A stretch of 64,000 bases of DNA from Hypomyces perniciosus (taxonomy: Eukaryota > Ascomycota > Sordariomycetes > Hypocreales > Hypocreaceae), in assembly GCA_008477525.1 (NCBI GenBank), contig SPDT01000004.1, forward strand, positions 1,054,001 to 1,118,000, in the 5' to 3' direction. Position 1 is the first letter of the stretch. Each line of letters opens with the position of its first letter. Below are positions 1-14,074 of the stretch, in pieces. A program made the translations under genes and the position numbers. The notes beneath the pieces were generated by a model. It had not been told where the DNA came from and did not search any database. It saw only the letters and a program-made list of their open reading frames with translations.

Positions 1-400
1 GGGGGTAACTAATATACCCAACGCACTAGCATTTTTCTTGTTAGCTTACCTGAGAAAGGTTGGCTGCTTATTTAAGCAGCTACTGGATTAGGAAAGCACA
101 TAAGTATAAAGATATACAGATAGACCTAGTTTAATAAATTGCAACCTTCTTCCCCCTTTAATATATAACCTTACCTATAAAAATACAGTCATTAAGGCGT
201 ATAAAGGTAACCGTTAATTGCTTTTAGCTGCCGGCATTATAATTAAATAATCTGCAGTATCTTTTTAGCCCCTATATTACTTAATCGCTGCTTTATGGTT
301 CTGTTAAGAGCGCGGTTCCCGCGCTCGATACCAGTTATTGTATATAGGTATATATATATGTTATATATATGTTTTAAAGTGCTAATTCCCCCTTGATAAA
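1..400 (+). repeat. 5' LTR of A1
   Basis: Same sequence as 11,705-12,110, allowing for C-to-T and G-to-A changes. Both contain the conserved stem GAGCGCGGTTCCCGCGCTC and the tract that ends in CCCCCTYGAYAAA. The first ~80 bases keep their C and G bases, while the last ~80 bases (TATATA-rich) are heavily transitioned compared with the GT-rich 3' LTR. Confidence 0.93.
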
Positions 401-1639
401 ACTGGTGACTGAGATAGGGGGAAATCTTAAGGATTATATCCTAAAAAGTAATTACTAAAGGCACTTTTACGTTACTATTAAAACCTACCTTTACTTAACT
501 ATTAATAAAATTATAAGCTGGCTTTACTTAGTCTTTATATAAATATAAAACAATTAACTAAAGGAAATAGCCTAAAACCTTTTCTATAACTATTTAATGT
601 AGATTAGTATAATATTTAACTCTAAAAACGCAGGTTATCTAGTTATAATTTCTAAAAAGATATTAAGATTAGTTAACCTGGGCGTAATGCGCTAAAATAT
701 AATAAAAGAGCGGAACCTCGAGAAACTACTAATTGATAATACCTGTTAATTAAGAGTTAAGATTTTAGGGAAAATTACTAAAAGACTGGTCGCTATAGTA
801 AAAGTAAATATATAGGTAAAACAGTTAGCGCTATATAACCTAAACCCCCTTAAACTATTAATATACTATTATAACCCCTATTTTATTTATTAGTAGGTAG
901 GTTAGCAGGTAAAACGGCTATAAGGGGCCAATAAGGGATATACTAATTATTTAATCTCTTAGTATAGAGACTTTATTTTAATTTTACTGATATTCTTGGC
1001 TAGGTTTTTCTTAATTTTAAATAAAAGTATTATTTTTATTACTTTTACAATCTCTAGTATATAGGCTATCTTTACTTATATTAAAGATATTTAAAAAAGA
1101 TATATAAAGGATAATAATTTAATGTTTTATAACTAGTATTAATACAGGAAACTATCCTTAAAAGACCAGTTAATTTCTTTATCTTAAACGGATAAATGCA
1201 ACCTTTCCTTTTTGCGAAAGAACTCCTTATATTAGCAGAATATATTGCTATAGCTCCTTTACTAAAAGAATATATCCCTTTTTTAGCTGAAAGAGGAATG
1301 CTCCTTTAAGGGCTAATTATTTAAGTCAGATAACTCTAATCTATAGGAGAAAGGGTATTCTTTTATTAAAGAACTATTTAATTAAAACTCTAATAATTTA
1401 CTTTAACTTAAAGTAAAAGAGTTTAAATTAAACCAATAACCTCTTTTTACTAGAATATTAAACGCAATTTTATCTTAAACCCTTTAACTTAAAGAATTAT
1501 TTAATTATACACTTAACCTAATATTAATAATATCTATATCTATTATAATAAAATCTAGGGAAGGATTAAGCTCTTTAATAAAAAAGGGGAAATTACTATT
1601 TTAAAAGTTCTTTTTCTTTACTTAAACCTTTAAGAATAT

Positions 1640-4600
1640 TTAAAGTATAAAGCTACTAATAGGGATTAACTTTATAAGTAAATTTAATAGTAAGAATATA
1701 TTCCAGTTCTTAAGAAACTATAAGTAAGAGATAGAAGATTAAGGATTTTTAACTAGGGATTAGGGGAGGTATTTAAAACTGTTTATAAAAGTAAAGGAAT
1801 AGAAGACAGTTTAGATTTTTATTAAAGAAAGCATTAGCTAGGATAAAATAAAAAAAGAACTTTTGCGATATTATAAGTAATAAGATAAAGATTAATTAGA
1901 ATTATATATAGTATAACTTTAAAACCTTTATTGCTATAAACCTATAAAAATATAGTCTGTAATAGATTAGTTGCTTTAATATTGATATCTCTGTTAAAAG
2001 CTTAATAAAAGAAATTAAAGGATAGCGATACTGTATTCCTATAATATTGTAAAAGTAATGCCATTAAAGCTATTCTGGCTAGTAATAGCTTTTAAAGGGA
2101 TTAAGGAAATTAACAATTTTAAAGATTTAGTATATATTAAAGTTTAGATACTTTTTTATAATAGAATATTAACAGAGCTTAATATTTAAAGAGCCTGTTT
2201 TCAGGAGTTTAATAAAAGACTATTTAAGATTAAGGATTTATTAGATTTATTTAAGTTAAAGTTAAACCTAAAGATAAAAAAGCGAAAAGAAGAATAGCCT
2301 AAACCTATAGAATTAACTATAACTTCGCAGCTTAAAGATTAAATAAATGCTTTATCCGAAAAATTCAATAAACTAAAGATTTAGCTCCTTTAATAAAAGG
2401 AAAAGGCAATTAACTTAAGAGAAAGAGAATATTGTTGCATTACTGCTAGTAGTAATAAGCCTAAATAAGGACCTTTTACTTTAATAATCGCTATTAATAA
2501 TATTAATATAATAAACCCTCTATATAATAATATACTAAATACTTTTTTTATTTATTACTTAAAGGCAATTGCTAATATTAAATACTATTAGTATTATAAA
2601 GATAAAGATTATTTTTTATAAAACTGCATTAAATTAGCCTATAATAAAGGCTATAGGTTTATAATATATAACCTAGCAGTAAAAATAGCTTAAGTAGGCC
2701 TATAGAAAACCTTAATCCCGCTTTAATTTATTATATTAGTTATAACTATCAGGACTTATATATAAAAAATATTAGTATTTTAGGTAGAATTGTTTGGAGT
2801 TTAGAATAAGGTTTCCTTAAGCCTGTTATTTGCGAAAAAGATAGAACCTAGCTTCTTCAACTGGGAACCGACTACTTATAAGGCTAAACTCTTTAGCACT
2901 GTCTATAATAAAGTAGTGTATAGGGAGATGTTTAAGATCCGGATACTGTAAAGGTTAGATATAATTCCTGTAAAGGGATTAACGACAAATATTATATGCT
3001 TTAAAGATTAAATAATTGCCGATAAAAGAGATAATATATAAATAGAAAGGGTCGAGAATTTTTCTATAAACCTAGCTAAAATAGCCTCCTTGGAGGAACC
3101 TTTAGATAAATATAATCAGGCTAGCTTAACCAAGGAATCATTTAATTAGACTCTCTTTACTAACCTTATAACCGGGAAAGGATAAAAGCGTGTTTAGATA
3201 ATTAATAAGGCGGATAAATAAGTTAAAGAGGAGCTATTACTGCCCTAGTTAAAATAGCCGATTAAAAAAAAGTAACCAGATTTAGACCCTATACCTATAA
3301 CCTTAAAGGCTATACTGTCCGGACTGCGATATAATAAAGAAGGCGGAATTAAAGGCGCTAAAAATAAGGAGGAATTATCAAAAGTAGAGCGAGCCAAAAT
3401 GATAATCCAAGCAGTAATTCTAGATAATGCAATTAAGCTTAAAACTAATACTCTCTTAAATGCTATTCTAAAACTCGCGAATACTTTAAAAGTGGATTTA
3501 ATTATAAAATTATAAGGGATTATTAAAATATAGTTTTATAGGAAGATTAACTCGACTATCTTTAAATATAGTTTATATTAAGTAATATTTATCTTTATAT
3601 ATAAATACCCTTTAAAGGAAGAACTGTTAAGAAGATTAAATGCAATAGCTGTATATACAAAACTGACTATATAAGTTATTTAATTATTATAGGATTAACC
3701 TTTTAAAGCTATAACCTTATAACCTTTATTAATAAAAGGATTATTAAATAATAAGTTATTTAATTTTAAAGACCTAAACTTATCGCTACTTTTAGAAATA
3801 TACTTTTATAAGCTAAAGTAATTAAATATAGCTATTAACTATAAGGTAAATTAATTATAGAAGTCTATAACTTAGATTTATATAGTTTAAATAGGAAAGA
3901 TCTTCTGCTATTTATAAAATCTACTGTAAATATAGGTATATTTAAAAGAGCCTAATAGTATATTTATTAAAGTATTTATAAACTTAAGGTTAAAGGGAAA
4001 TATTATCTCTTATTAGCTAGCTATAAAATATAATATAATAATATACTCCTGTAAAGCAGTTAATACTGTATTTAATAATAGGTAAGTAAATATATATAGC
4101 GAAACTATTATTTAGGTATATATAGGCAATGCCTAGATAGCAGCTAGATTTTATATTATATTTAATAATATCTTAATACCTTTTATCCTTAAAATACTAT
4201 TTATTTAGGCCGCGCAGCTAATATTTAATTATACGCTAAAAAACAGGGATTTATATATAAAGTATAGAATAGGGAATATTTAAGTTATTACCCTAGCTAC
4301 TAAAGCTATCCGTTAAAAATATAAAATAAAGGCATTATATAATTTAAAGCTAAAATAAATATTAACTTTATATCTAAGTATAAAGTTAATATGGCGGAAA
4401 AAAGCTTAGAAAACCTTTACTTTACTTTTAGGGAGGAGGTCTTATATAGACTATTAGAGTGAGCTGGGGAGGACTTAATTCGGCTGCTATTAGCCGATAA
4501 GTTAAAAGATTAAATAAAAGTAATAAAGAAAGCAGTAAAAGAATTTAAAAGAGTAAAGGAATAAAGGAAAAGGGCTAAAAGGAAAGCGTGGAAGCGTAAG

Positions 4601-7600
4601 CGGATTAGAATTAATACTATATATAAAAAGAAAGGCATAAAAATCTATCCAGTAAATAATACCCTATTTAACGGTTCTATTCCTGCTAAAAGTCTTTATT
4701 AAAAATAAAAGAAATAAGATAAAATTAAAGATAATTTAGACTTTAATACCCTGTTTACTAAATATATTACTTTAAAGTTTTTACTAATTAAAGCTAGGTT
4801 AAGACTTACACTAAACCGCTTAGCGGTAATTTTAAAGACAGTAGAAGGGAAACTGATAATATAAGAAACTGCAATTTTAATGCAGATTTTAAAAAATAGG
4901 GAAATAGTATTTTCCTAGGATTTTATAAAATATAAAAAGCTAGACTTTAAAATTGCCCTATTATAGACTATTTGTATAGTAGAGTATAATGCTTAGTAAA
5001 GCAGCAATATCCTAATCTTTAAAGGTATAGAAAAGAAAGTAGTTAACCTGCTATAAGTATATATTAAAAAAGGTCTTTTAAAGGAAGGCTATAGGCTATA
5101 TAGAAACCTATTTTTCTTAATATAGATAAAAGACAGTAGCCTTTACTTTATTAACTCTATTATATAAATAAATAAAGTAACTATTAAGGATACTTTTATT
5201 CCCTTAAACGCAGATTAATTTAATAAAGACTTTACAGGTTATATAATATTATTATTACTAGACTTTTTTTTAAGCTATAATTAAATCTCTTTTAATAAAA
5301 AAAGCTAAAATATAATTATATTTATAAGCCTTATTAGCCTTTTAAAATACTATACTTTTCTAATAAGCGCTATAAACTTAGTAATGCAATTTCAGTATAT
5401 TATTCTTTAAATACTATTTAATTTTATACCTATAGTTTATTAACTATTTTTAAATGATATTGCAGTATAAGGTTTAAAGTCTACTTATAGCAGTAAAAAA
5501 GCAATATTTAGGGTTTAATACTATATTTTAAAGCATCTGTAAAACCTAAATAAAACCCTAGTAAATATTAAACTATTAAAATATATAATTTCAGCAGTAA
5601 AATTAGTCTTTTATTAAGAATCTGCTAAGTTAATAGGGTATTTATATAGAATAGAAAGGCATTAACTGGCTATAAGTAAAATTATTAAAATTAAAGAATA
5701 GGAGAACTGTAAAATTATTAATAAAGTTTAATCTTTCTTTAATTTAGTTAGCTATTATAGATATTAAATTAAACGTTTCGCGTAGATTATTAAGCCTTTA
5801 ATAACCTTATTAAAGAAAAATACCCTTTAAAAGTAAATTAAAGAATAATAGTAAACTATAAATAAACTTAAAAAGCTTATTACTTCTGCGCTAATACTAG
5901 TAATATTAAATATAAGTAAAGGATATAGGGAAATAATCTTTATAGTTAACGCTAGTATAATAGGCTAGGGGGCTATTTTAATGCAAATTATAAAAAGGAA
6001 AAGACAATTAATTTAATATAAAAGTGGATACTGGCTTTTATTAAAAATAAAGTATAATACTATAAAAAAAGAATATACAGCTTTACTTTAAGCCTTTAAA
6101 AGGCTATATACTTATATTTATAGACTGTTATTTACACTAAAAATAAACGCTAAGGTAATTATTAATTAAATAAACAGTAAAATTAATAATATCCCTGGCA
6201 GGTATATAACTTAATAGATTAATAATATTTTTCTTTTCGACTTTACTGTTAAATATATCCTTAAAAAGAAAATATTATAGCAGATACTTTATCCTATAAA
6301 CTAGTAACTGCTATAGATAAAGTTAAAGCTAAGAAAAAAAAGACTTAAAAGATTTTATAGATATATACTTAAATATAATTTTATTTATATCGCTAAGGGA
6401 GGAGTATAGTAAAGAGTTTTAATAAATCGCGTAATACCTTTAAATAATATAAAAATTAGTTAATCTTTTAACTGCAGACTTTTAGTAATTTAAAAATAAT
6501 GTAAAAAGGTGTATTATAAAAGACAGGAAATTATAGGCAAAACTAATAAAATACTACTGCTAGCCTGCATTTATCTTTAACAGCTTAACTTTAAAGAAAA
6601 TAGCTGTTGAGCAGTACTATACTAAAATAGGCTATAAAGGCTAGGAGGTAACTTTCTAATTCTTAAAAGAAAGATACTAGTGGCTGCAGATATAGAACGA
6701 TATATATAAAGCAGTTATATTATACCCCTAATATTAAAGCTTTAATCCGCACTGCTTTAAAGAGCTAGCTATTACAATAAAATTAACTAGGCCTATAAAG
6801 AAAGTCTATTTTAATACTTAATATATTTTAAGTGACTGTAAATATATTTATTTATTTAAAAGAAAATATCACTTTTATAGATAAGTAAAAGTAAAACTTA
6901 TATTTACTTTATTATTAACAGTAATAATAAAGTTTATATTTGAATAAATATACCGATTTAATATAATAATTTAAGCTATTATAAATAAAGGACTAGAAAT
7001 AAAAAAAATACTCTTAAAGGTATTAATTAATCTAGGAGTTAAAATTATTTGGATATTAGTATATAACTTTAAAACTAATGCTGCGGTAAAGGTCAGCTAT
7101 AAAAGCTTAATATTAGCATTAGTAAAAATAGCTAAGCTTAATAAAAAGTAGTTTTAGAACTTAAATAAAGCAATTATAGCTAATAGATATACAGTAAAAA
7201 GCTTAACAGGGTACTTTGCGTTTTACCTGTTATTTAACTAGGAACCAATTTTTCCCTTAAAGGTAAAACTACCTACCTAGCGGCTAATTAATTAAAATAA
7301 ACTCTATATAATAAAAGATTAATTAATAGCGCATATCTATATATTTAAAAGAAAAAAGGAAAATATTAAAATAGCTTAAGAGAAAGTAATTGCATTTCGC
7401 TAAATATTAGCTAAAAAAATAAATGCTAACAATTAGTATTTACTGCAGAAAGCAGCTAAACTACTCCTCCTTAACAACCTTATTTTACTTTACAATATAA
7501 AGCACTAAAGGGACCTTTTAAGAAATGCAAAATTAAAGATATATTAACTAAGCCTATTTAAAATTAAGTTTTAAGCGGATATAATAAAAGTATATAAACT

Positions 7601-8080
7601 AAAAATATTAAATAAAGTCTTATTTAATAAAATTTACCTAAGTAAATATTTAAAGAAGTTTATAAAAAATAAATTCAGCTAGTAAGTAGCTGAAAATAAT
7701 AAAGAGACTTTTATAGATTAAAACTTAAAGGCAAATAAAGATTTACTTAAAAATAAAGCAGTTAATAAAGCGATAATTAAGGCTATTAATAACCAAAAAC
7801 TTAAAGAGCTTTACAGCAACTCTTTAATTACTAAAAGAATGCATAATTAATAAAATTAAATAGTCTGGCTAAAAACCAAGGTATATACTTATAAATTAAA
7901 GGAAAAAGAGATATTCTAACTAAAACGCAGTCCTTTATAATACTTTAAAGTAGCTATTCCTGGAATAAATTAAATAAATTAAAACAACTACCTCTATATA
8001 AAGGATATATAAAGGAGGATAAGCAGTAATATTTTTAAAAATCAGCTACTAGGTACTATTTTTAAAAGGGAGGAGATAGC
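1640..8080 (+). pseudogene. A1 gag-pol remnant (CCHC, RT, RNase H, integrase)
   Basis: RIP-broken Gypsy polyprotein. A retroviral zinc knuckle (C-x2-C-x4-H-x4-C) is at 2586-2627, with two Cys and the His read as Tyr and a Gln as stop. The RT domain (about 5030-5800) keeps the FINS and PLNAD-like blocks; its catalytic pair is Asn-Asp at 5452-5457, where copy A2 still has Asp-Asp. RNase H (about 5880-6350) ends with a VxADALS-like motif. Integrase follows at about 6540-7560, and the C-terminal tail runs to about 8080. Nearly all stops are TAA or TAG at former Gln or Trp codons. Domain calls come from reading across those stops; boundaries are rough. Confidence 0.82.
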
Positions 8081-8329
8081 CGCTAATTAAAGTTTACTGC
8101 CCTGCCTATAAAAAATATAACCTAGGTATATTATAAAGAAAAGAACTGTAAAATTAAATAATTTATTAATTACATTTTCCTATTAACTGTTTATTTTTTA
8201 ATAGTAGAAGTTAAAATAAACTTTTAAACCTATTAAATTACTTTACTCTCTGCCTTTTTATTTCCTTTAAAATAAAGAAAGTCCTTTATAAAATAAAAGG
8301 CTACTAAAGGATTAAAATAGCTAAAGACT

Positions 8330-9250
8330 ACTAGCCTAATAAAAGTAAATATTTAATCCTTTTTAAAGAAAGTAATAGCTATACTTTAATCACTTTATTA
8401 AAGCTAGTAACCAAAAAGATATCGCCAAGTATAAAAAAAGGCCCTAGACTAAAGGCAATTTAAACAGTCCCTTTATTAGAAACCTAAGATAGAGATATAG
8501 TTATAAAAAAGGAATAAGATATATTCCTTGGCAGTTATAATAGTAATAGACTAAGTTTAAAGGCACCCTTAGCAGAACTAAGGATTACACTATCTATAAA
8601 ATAATATATATAAGGCTTTAATATACTTTATCTGCTTAAAAAAAATATAAAAAAACTACCTATAAATATATAAAATCTCTGCCAGGATATAGATAGGCTT
8701 AAGAAGCTTTCCTTTAATAGCGTATATAACGTTTTGAAGATATAACTAAAAGCCTTTAAAAGTATAGCGCTAAAAGTATTCCTTAAAGGTATAACCTTTT
8801 ATAAACAATAAAAGCAATAAGGATAATATAAATAAAAGGGAGAAAGCAATTATTAAATAAATTAGTAAATTTAACTAATTAATATTAATACTACTTATAA
8901 TTTAAACAGCAAAATACTCTTAAACCTAGATAAAGTTAAAATAAAGATACTAATTAAATAATACCTATTTATTAAAGCTTTATTTAAAATAGACAGCTAA
9001 ATAGAGAGATAAAGCTAGGTTTAACTTTTCTAAGATAAAGAAATCTTGCCAAAGGTTTTCTCGCCTATAATAGGTATATTAATAAAGTCGGCTATATTAG
9101 GCAATTAATAATAGGCTTTTTTAGCGGGATCCTATATAATTAAATAATAGCTGAGGAAGGATTAAAAGGAAGAGAAAAAAAAGAGAAAAAGGAAGATAAA
9201 AAAATAAACAAGTTATAAAGGCTACCTTAAAAGAGCAGTAATTTATATAT
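8330..9250 (+). pseudogene. A1 extra ORF downstream of integrase (unknown)
   Basis: Past the integrase tail there is a further plus-strand reading frame interrupted only by TAA/TAG. It includes a readable block with SNRLSLKAPLAELRI and, about 50 codons later, DIDRLKKLSFNSVYN. The same block is present in A2 (48,000-48,960), with fewer changes. It looks like a soluble, helical, charged protein. I do not recognise the family. It is not chromodomain-like and shows no transmembrane stretch, so I see no support for an envelope gene. Confidence 0.45.
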
Positions 9251-10609
9251 AATAAAGAAACCACCCTATATACTAAACTATATACCTATACCTATAAAAA
9301 AATAAAAATAATATTATACTCTACCTTTCTTTCTTCTCTTTATCCACTTAAATATAATCCTATTTTACTATAACTAAAATATTACCTTTATTTTAAATCC
9401 CGCTTTAAAATTATTTAATTATACCTTTTTTCCTTCTCTATTATAATACCTTATTTAAAGAAAGACCTTTACCCTTTTACTTTATTTTTCTAGCCTATAA
9501 AAAATAAACTAAAAACTTTACTCCTTTACTATATTAATTAAATATCTTTAAGCTGCGCTAAAAACTTTTTTAAGCTAAATAACAAAACCTTACTATTAGT
9601 CCTATTATAAGTTAATATAGCTATTAACTATTATAAATCTACCTTTAATTTAACTAATATACTACTAGTTACCTATAACTATTAATTAAAATAATAATTA
9701 CTTTAAGTTATATTTACTATAAGAATTTTATATTAATATTTAACTTTAAAGTAAATAAATAGCGCTTTTATATTAAAGATATCTATAATTTTTATATAAC
9801 TTTTTTTATAAAAGATAGGCATTAAACTTTACTTTAAAGGCAATACTTTATATAATAGTAAAAAGATTAATAACTATTAAAGTAGTTTAAGTTAAGATTA
9901 TAATACTTATAGATACTTTTAAAGGTGCCCCTGCCTTTAATTAAATAGTACTTTAAGCTTTTAGTATTCTTAATAGACTATAAAACTTCCAGCACTTTAC
10001 TAAAAGATAATAAATTCTTATAAGGTTAATTTATTTCCTTAAACACTAGTATATTTATATTTTTAATAAATACAGGTACTTTTACTACTTTAACTTTTAT
10101 AAATAAAACTGTAAGCGCTAAGCGCAGCAGTTCTTTAATTTATGGGCCTATATAGTCAAGAAAGCCGGATTTCTTTATTTATTTAGCTTTTATATAGTCC
10201 TATATATAGAATAACCTAGAGCTAATAAATATAGCTATTTAAGCCTGTTTTAGATCCAGTAAACGCTTTATGGATTTATTGGCGTTAAATTAAGTTAACT
10301 GGCAGGACCTTTAAGTGGGATCCCTGTCTCTTTTAGCCTTAGAAAGCATAGAACGACTAACTTAAAGGGATTTAAACTTTTATTCCAGGATTAGTGCTAG
10401 TACCTATACTTTAAGTATTTAACTAAAAGCTATATAGATATAATTTAAGTTTTGCATTAATCTTTAGCAGTAAATAAACTTACTATTACAAATTCTAGGA
10501 TAAATGTTAAAGATATCTTGCCTTTTTTAATTAAGTATTATTTAATTAAGTTAAATTAAGGCCAATAGGCTCCCTTAAAATAATTTATAGGAGGAATATA
10601 ATAAAGATT

Positions 10610-11400
10610 AATAGTTAATGCCTAGCTGACCTAGGAGTATTGGTAAATGACTTTATAAAAGAGAATAGGTTAATCTATTATAATAATAGTCTTTCTTGAT
10701 AATTAATTGCCTTTTTACCTTTAGGCATTTAAAGAAGATTTTAATAATAGCAGCCAGTACCTAGAATATAATTTCCTATATTAATAATACCTGCACCCCT
10801 AGCTATATAGCTAAGCTAATTACAGTAAAGGAAACGAAAAATATTCTCCTTTACTTTATAAATAGTATTGATAGTAAAGAAATAAAATAATACCGCTAGC
10901 CTAGTAATATAAGCGGTATCCTTTATAAAAGCAGTAATAGAATTAGCGACTAAGCGTAAGTTAATATATTTCTTAGTAATACTATAACTTATAAGACCCC
11001 TATTAACTATACCAGCTATTGCTACTAATATTAAAACTTTAAATGTAAAGTTAGTTTCCTTTAAAGAAAATAGTAGCTCTTTTAATGTATTAAAGGATAA
11101 CTAAAACTTAAAGGATAAAAGAGTTTTAAAAGTTATTACTGAACCTAACTGGTAAGCAATTAAAGATAATAAAAAGGCTTTTTTAAAACTAGGCGAAAAA
11201 GGGTAAACTATAATAGTGGCCTTTATAGCAGTAATAGGGAAAACTGCACTTTAATGTTCCTAGGTCTAGTAAATTACAGCCTTAGATATATACTGCAGCT
11301 TAACCTTACTTAAGCTAATAAATAAATTGGCTTAGGATAATATCTGAGAATAAGTTTATATATTTATATAAATAATAGGATAACTGATATAAAATAAGTG
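10610..11400 (+). pseudogene. A1 second downstream ORF (unknown)
   Basis: A second plus-strand frame before the 3' LTR reads without TGA stops for about 260 codons. It has a recognisable centre (VSFKENSS, then DLKDKRVL, KAFLKLGE) and a C-terminal block containing IGKTAL and SLTLLKLINKLAQ. A2 keeps the same frame at 50,310-51,070 with better-preserved codons. No family is recognised. Because RIP depletes TG and CA, long frames without TGA are partly expected, so coding status rests on the conserved, protein-like composition and is uncertain. Confidence 0.4.
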
Positions 11401-11704
11401 GATAGTAGTTTAGAATGCCTGGCGATAAAGAGATTGATAAGAGGGGACTATTTAATTATAATAATTCTGACAGGAAGGGAATGATTTGATATAAATTGGA
11501 TAGGGAGGAATTAATAATATAGATAGCAGTAGTTCTGCTTTTAATTTTCTTTCCCTTTTTTTCTTTTAACAATACTCTTTCTGCTACTTTCCTGTACTGT
11601 TTACATTTTCCTTAAATGTTATTATACTGGTATTAGGGGGATTAATAGGAAAAGCGTTTTATTAAGATTCGGTACTTTCATTCGCGAATACTTATAGGGA
11701 GGGT

Positions 11705-12110
11705 TTTGTTAAGGGTAACTAATATACCCAATATACTAGCATTTTTCTTATTAGTTTACCCGAGAAAGGTTAGCTATTTATTTAAGCAGCTACTAGATTA
11801 AGAAAGTATAGGAGTATAAAGATATATAGATAGACCTAGTTTAATAAATCGCAACCTTTTTCCCCCTTTAATATATAACCTTATTTATAAAAATACAGTC
11901 GCTAAAGCATATAAAGGTAACTGTTAGTTGCTTTTGGCTGCCGGCATTATAATTAAATAATCCGCAGTATCTTTTTAGCCCCTATATTACTTAATCGCCG
12001 CTTTATGGTTTTATTAGGAGCGCGGTTCCCGCGCTCGATACCAGTCATTGTGTGTAGGTGTATGTGTATATTGTGTATGTGTTTTGGAGTGCCAATTCCC
12101 CCTCGACAAA
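11705..12110 (+). repeat. 3' LTR of A1
   Basis: Preceded by the polypurine tract AGGGAGGG. Its last ~130 bases are GC-rich and GT-rich and nearly free of RIP, unlike the matching part of the 5' LTR. It ends CCTCGACAAA at the junction with the E' sequence. Confidence 0.93.
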
Positions 12111-14074
12111 ATAGTTTAGTTTTTTCTTTTTAAAGTAACTATAAGTAATTTATAGTTATAAATGTAATAAAATTACTTATTACTTTATTATTTATTAATA
12201 TATATAAGTAATATCCTTTAATTATTATCTTTAATTTAAAATATAGTAAATGTTTATTATTAGTTTTATTATTTAATATTTTAAAAAATATAATTTATTA
12301 ATTATTATTTTATAGCCTTTTATAAATAATATTAATTATTTCCTAATTTTTTTATATAGATTTTATAGTTAATTAAGGTTTTTTAAACTAAATATTATTT
12401 TCTTTTATTATAGGCAGTTCTTTTATAGGTACTAAAGTTAAATTAATTTTAATACAGCTTTTTTATAATTTAATTAATCTTTTTATTTTTTAAAGTAAGT
12501 TTATACTTTATATACTTTTACATTTATTACTTTTAAAGTTTTTCCTTTAAATTAATAATATATTTATCTTTTTAATAATATGTATAGTTTAGTAATAAAT
12601 ATAAAATATTATTAGTTTATTATAAATATTAATTTTATAATTTATTTTACGTATATATAATATACTTTAAGCTATTATACTTTAAATAATATTATTAATT
12701 ATATTTAAACCTTTTATTATAGTAAAAGTACTATTTTATTAATTTCTTTTAATAGTTAATATAATATTTTTTAAATTTACATATTTTTAAGTTTTTATAG
12801 TTAATAATATTTTTAAAAGTTTTAATATTTAATTTAATAATAATAATTTTAATATTTTAATATTATATAATTATAATTTATTATTTAAAAGTATTATAAT
12901 CTTATATTTATTTTATAAAGTAAAATAGGATTTTCATTAAAAATATTATACTTTACTGTTTTTTAAAAGTATATAATATATTTATATATAATATAAGTAA
13001 TTTAGGATACAGTATAATGCTTTTTATAAATAAAGTTATTTATAGTATAGTTTTTCTATATATAGAAATATATAAGTTTTATTTATATAATTAAAGCAGT
13101 CTATATAGGCGTAAATTTAATTTATTTTACTGTATATTTATAGTAACTTTTTTAATTAAGTTTAAGTAATATTTATTTAGTTTACTTTTAAAGTTACTAT
13201 TTATAAATAATATATTTTCTAGTTTTAAAAGTATAGTATTATATAGTAATAATTTATACTATAAAGGGTTATTTTTATCTTTATTATTAAAATTACTGCT
13301 ATAAGTTAATTTTTTATTGCCTATAGTAATTTAATTAAAATATTAATAATTAATTATAGTAATTATTTATTTATTTAAAATACTATTATTTTTATTTAAC
13401 TTTATATAATTAAAGTTTAGGTTTTATTTTATTAAATTGTTTAAGTATAGTAAATACCTATTTACTTTATTTTCTTTAAAAATGCCTTTAAAAGTTAAAG
13501 ATTTAAGTTTTAATTAGTATCTTTTTTATTTATTATAAATATCTTTTTAAGTTATTTTAAATATTATCTGCTTTTATTTTTATTAGATTTATAAATAAAG
13601 TAGTTATTATTATAATATATAGTTTAATTAAATAATATATAATTAATAGTTTTTAAAATTATATTAACCCTTTATTTAAATTCTAATATAGGCTTTTAAA
13701 GTTTATTAATTCTTAACTTTTATAAAACTTTATAGTCCTTTAAAAAGTATTTTAATTTATTATAATTATAATAAATAACTTTTACCTTTCCCTTTTAAAT
13801 AGTATTTAAATCTATTTAATTAAATCTTTTATTATTAAAGCTAGCAATATATTTTTATTGCTTTTTATTTTAATTTATATATTTTTAATATTTATAAATT
13901 TATTTAAATTATTATTATCCTTTTTTTATATTTAAATAAAGTTTATAAAGTAAATTATTTATATTTATATATTTTTAATAAATTTAATAATACCTTTATT
14001 TTAAAAGAATTTATAGGCTTCCCTTTTAACTTTTAATTTAAATTTATTATAAAAGTATTTAATAAAACTAAAAT
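12111..14074 (-). mobile_element. Internal segment of element E' (gag to protease), RIP-degraded
   Basis: Very AT-rich stretch with no intact ORF. Read on the minus strand it aligns by eye with the interior of element E, from about 33,175 (GAG block KKEAYKF) to about 35,170 (protease block reading GNFI then TVNRLQL). It is the middle of E', continuing from 27,151-27,958 once element B is removed (TSD AAAAT) and ending where A1 inserted. RIP has acted on both strands, leaving almost no CpA or TpG. Confidence 0.82.

Larger units (their letters stand above)
1..12110 (+). mobile_element. Gypsy-type LTR retrotransposon A1, RIP-degraded
   Basis: A 12.1-kb element bounded by direct LTRs at 1-400 and 11,705-12,110. 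By comparison with the 3' LTR and with A2, the first six LTR bases (TTTGTC) lie left of the window. The LTR ends are the inverted repeat TTTGTC/GACAAA. A purine run (AGGGAGGG) sits directly before the 3' LTR, and a candidate primer site beginning TGGTGACTGAG sits two bases after the 5' LTR. Internal order is gag, reverse transcriptase, RNase H, integrase, then about 3.6 kb of further sequence. The right LTR ends inside the protease region of the minus-strand element E', so A1 inserted into E'. A second copy (A2) is at 39,810-51,826. The copy cannot be autonomous because stops are frequent throughout. Confidence 0.93.

Noticed and set aside
8330..11400. Envelope-like gene in family A
   Set aside because: The downstream frames are hydrophilic, with no signal peptide or transmembrane segment visible.
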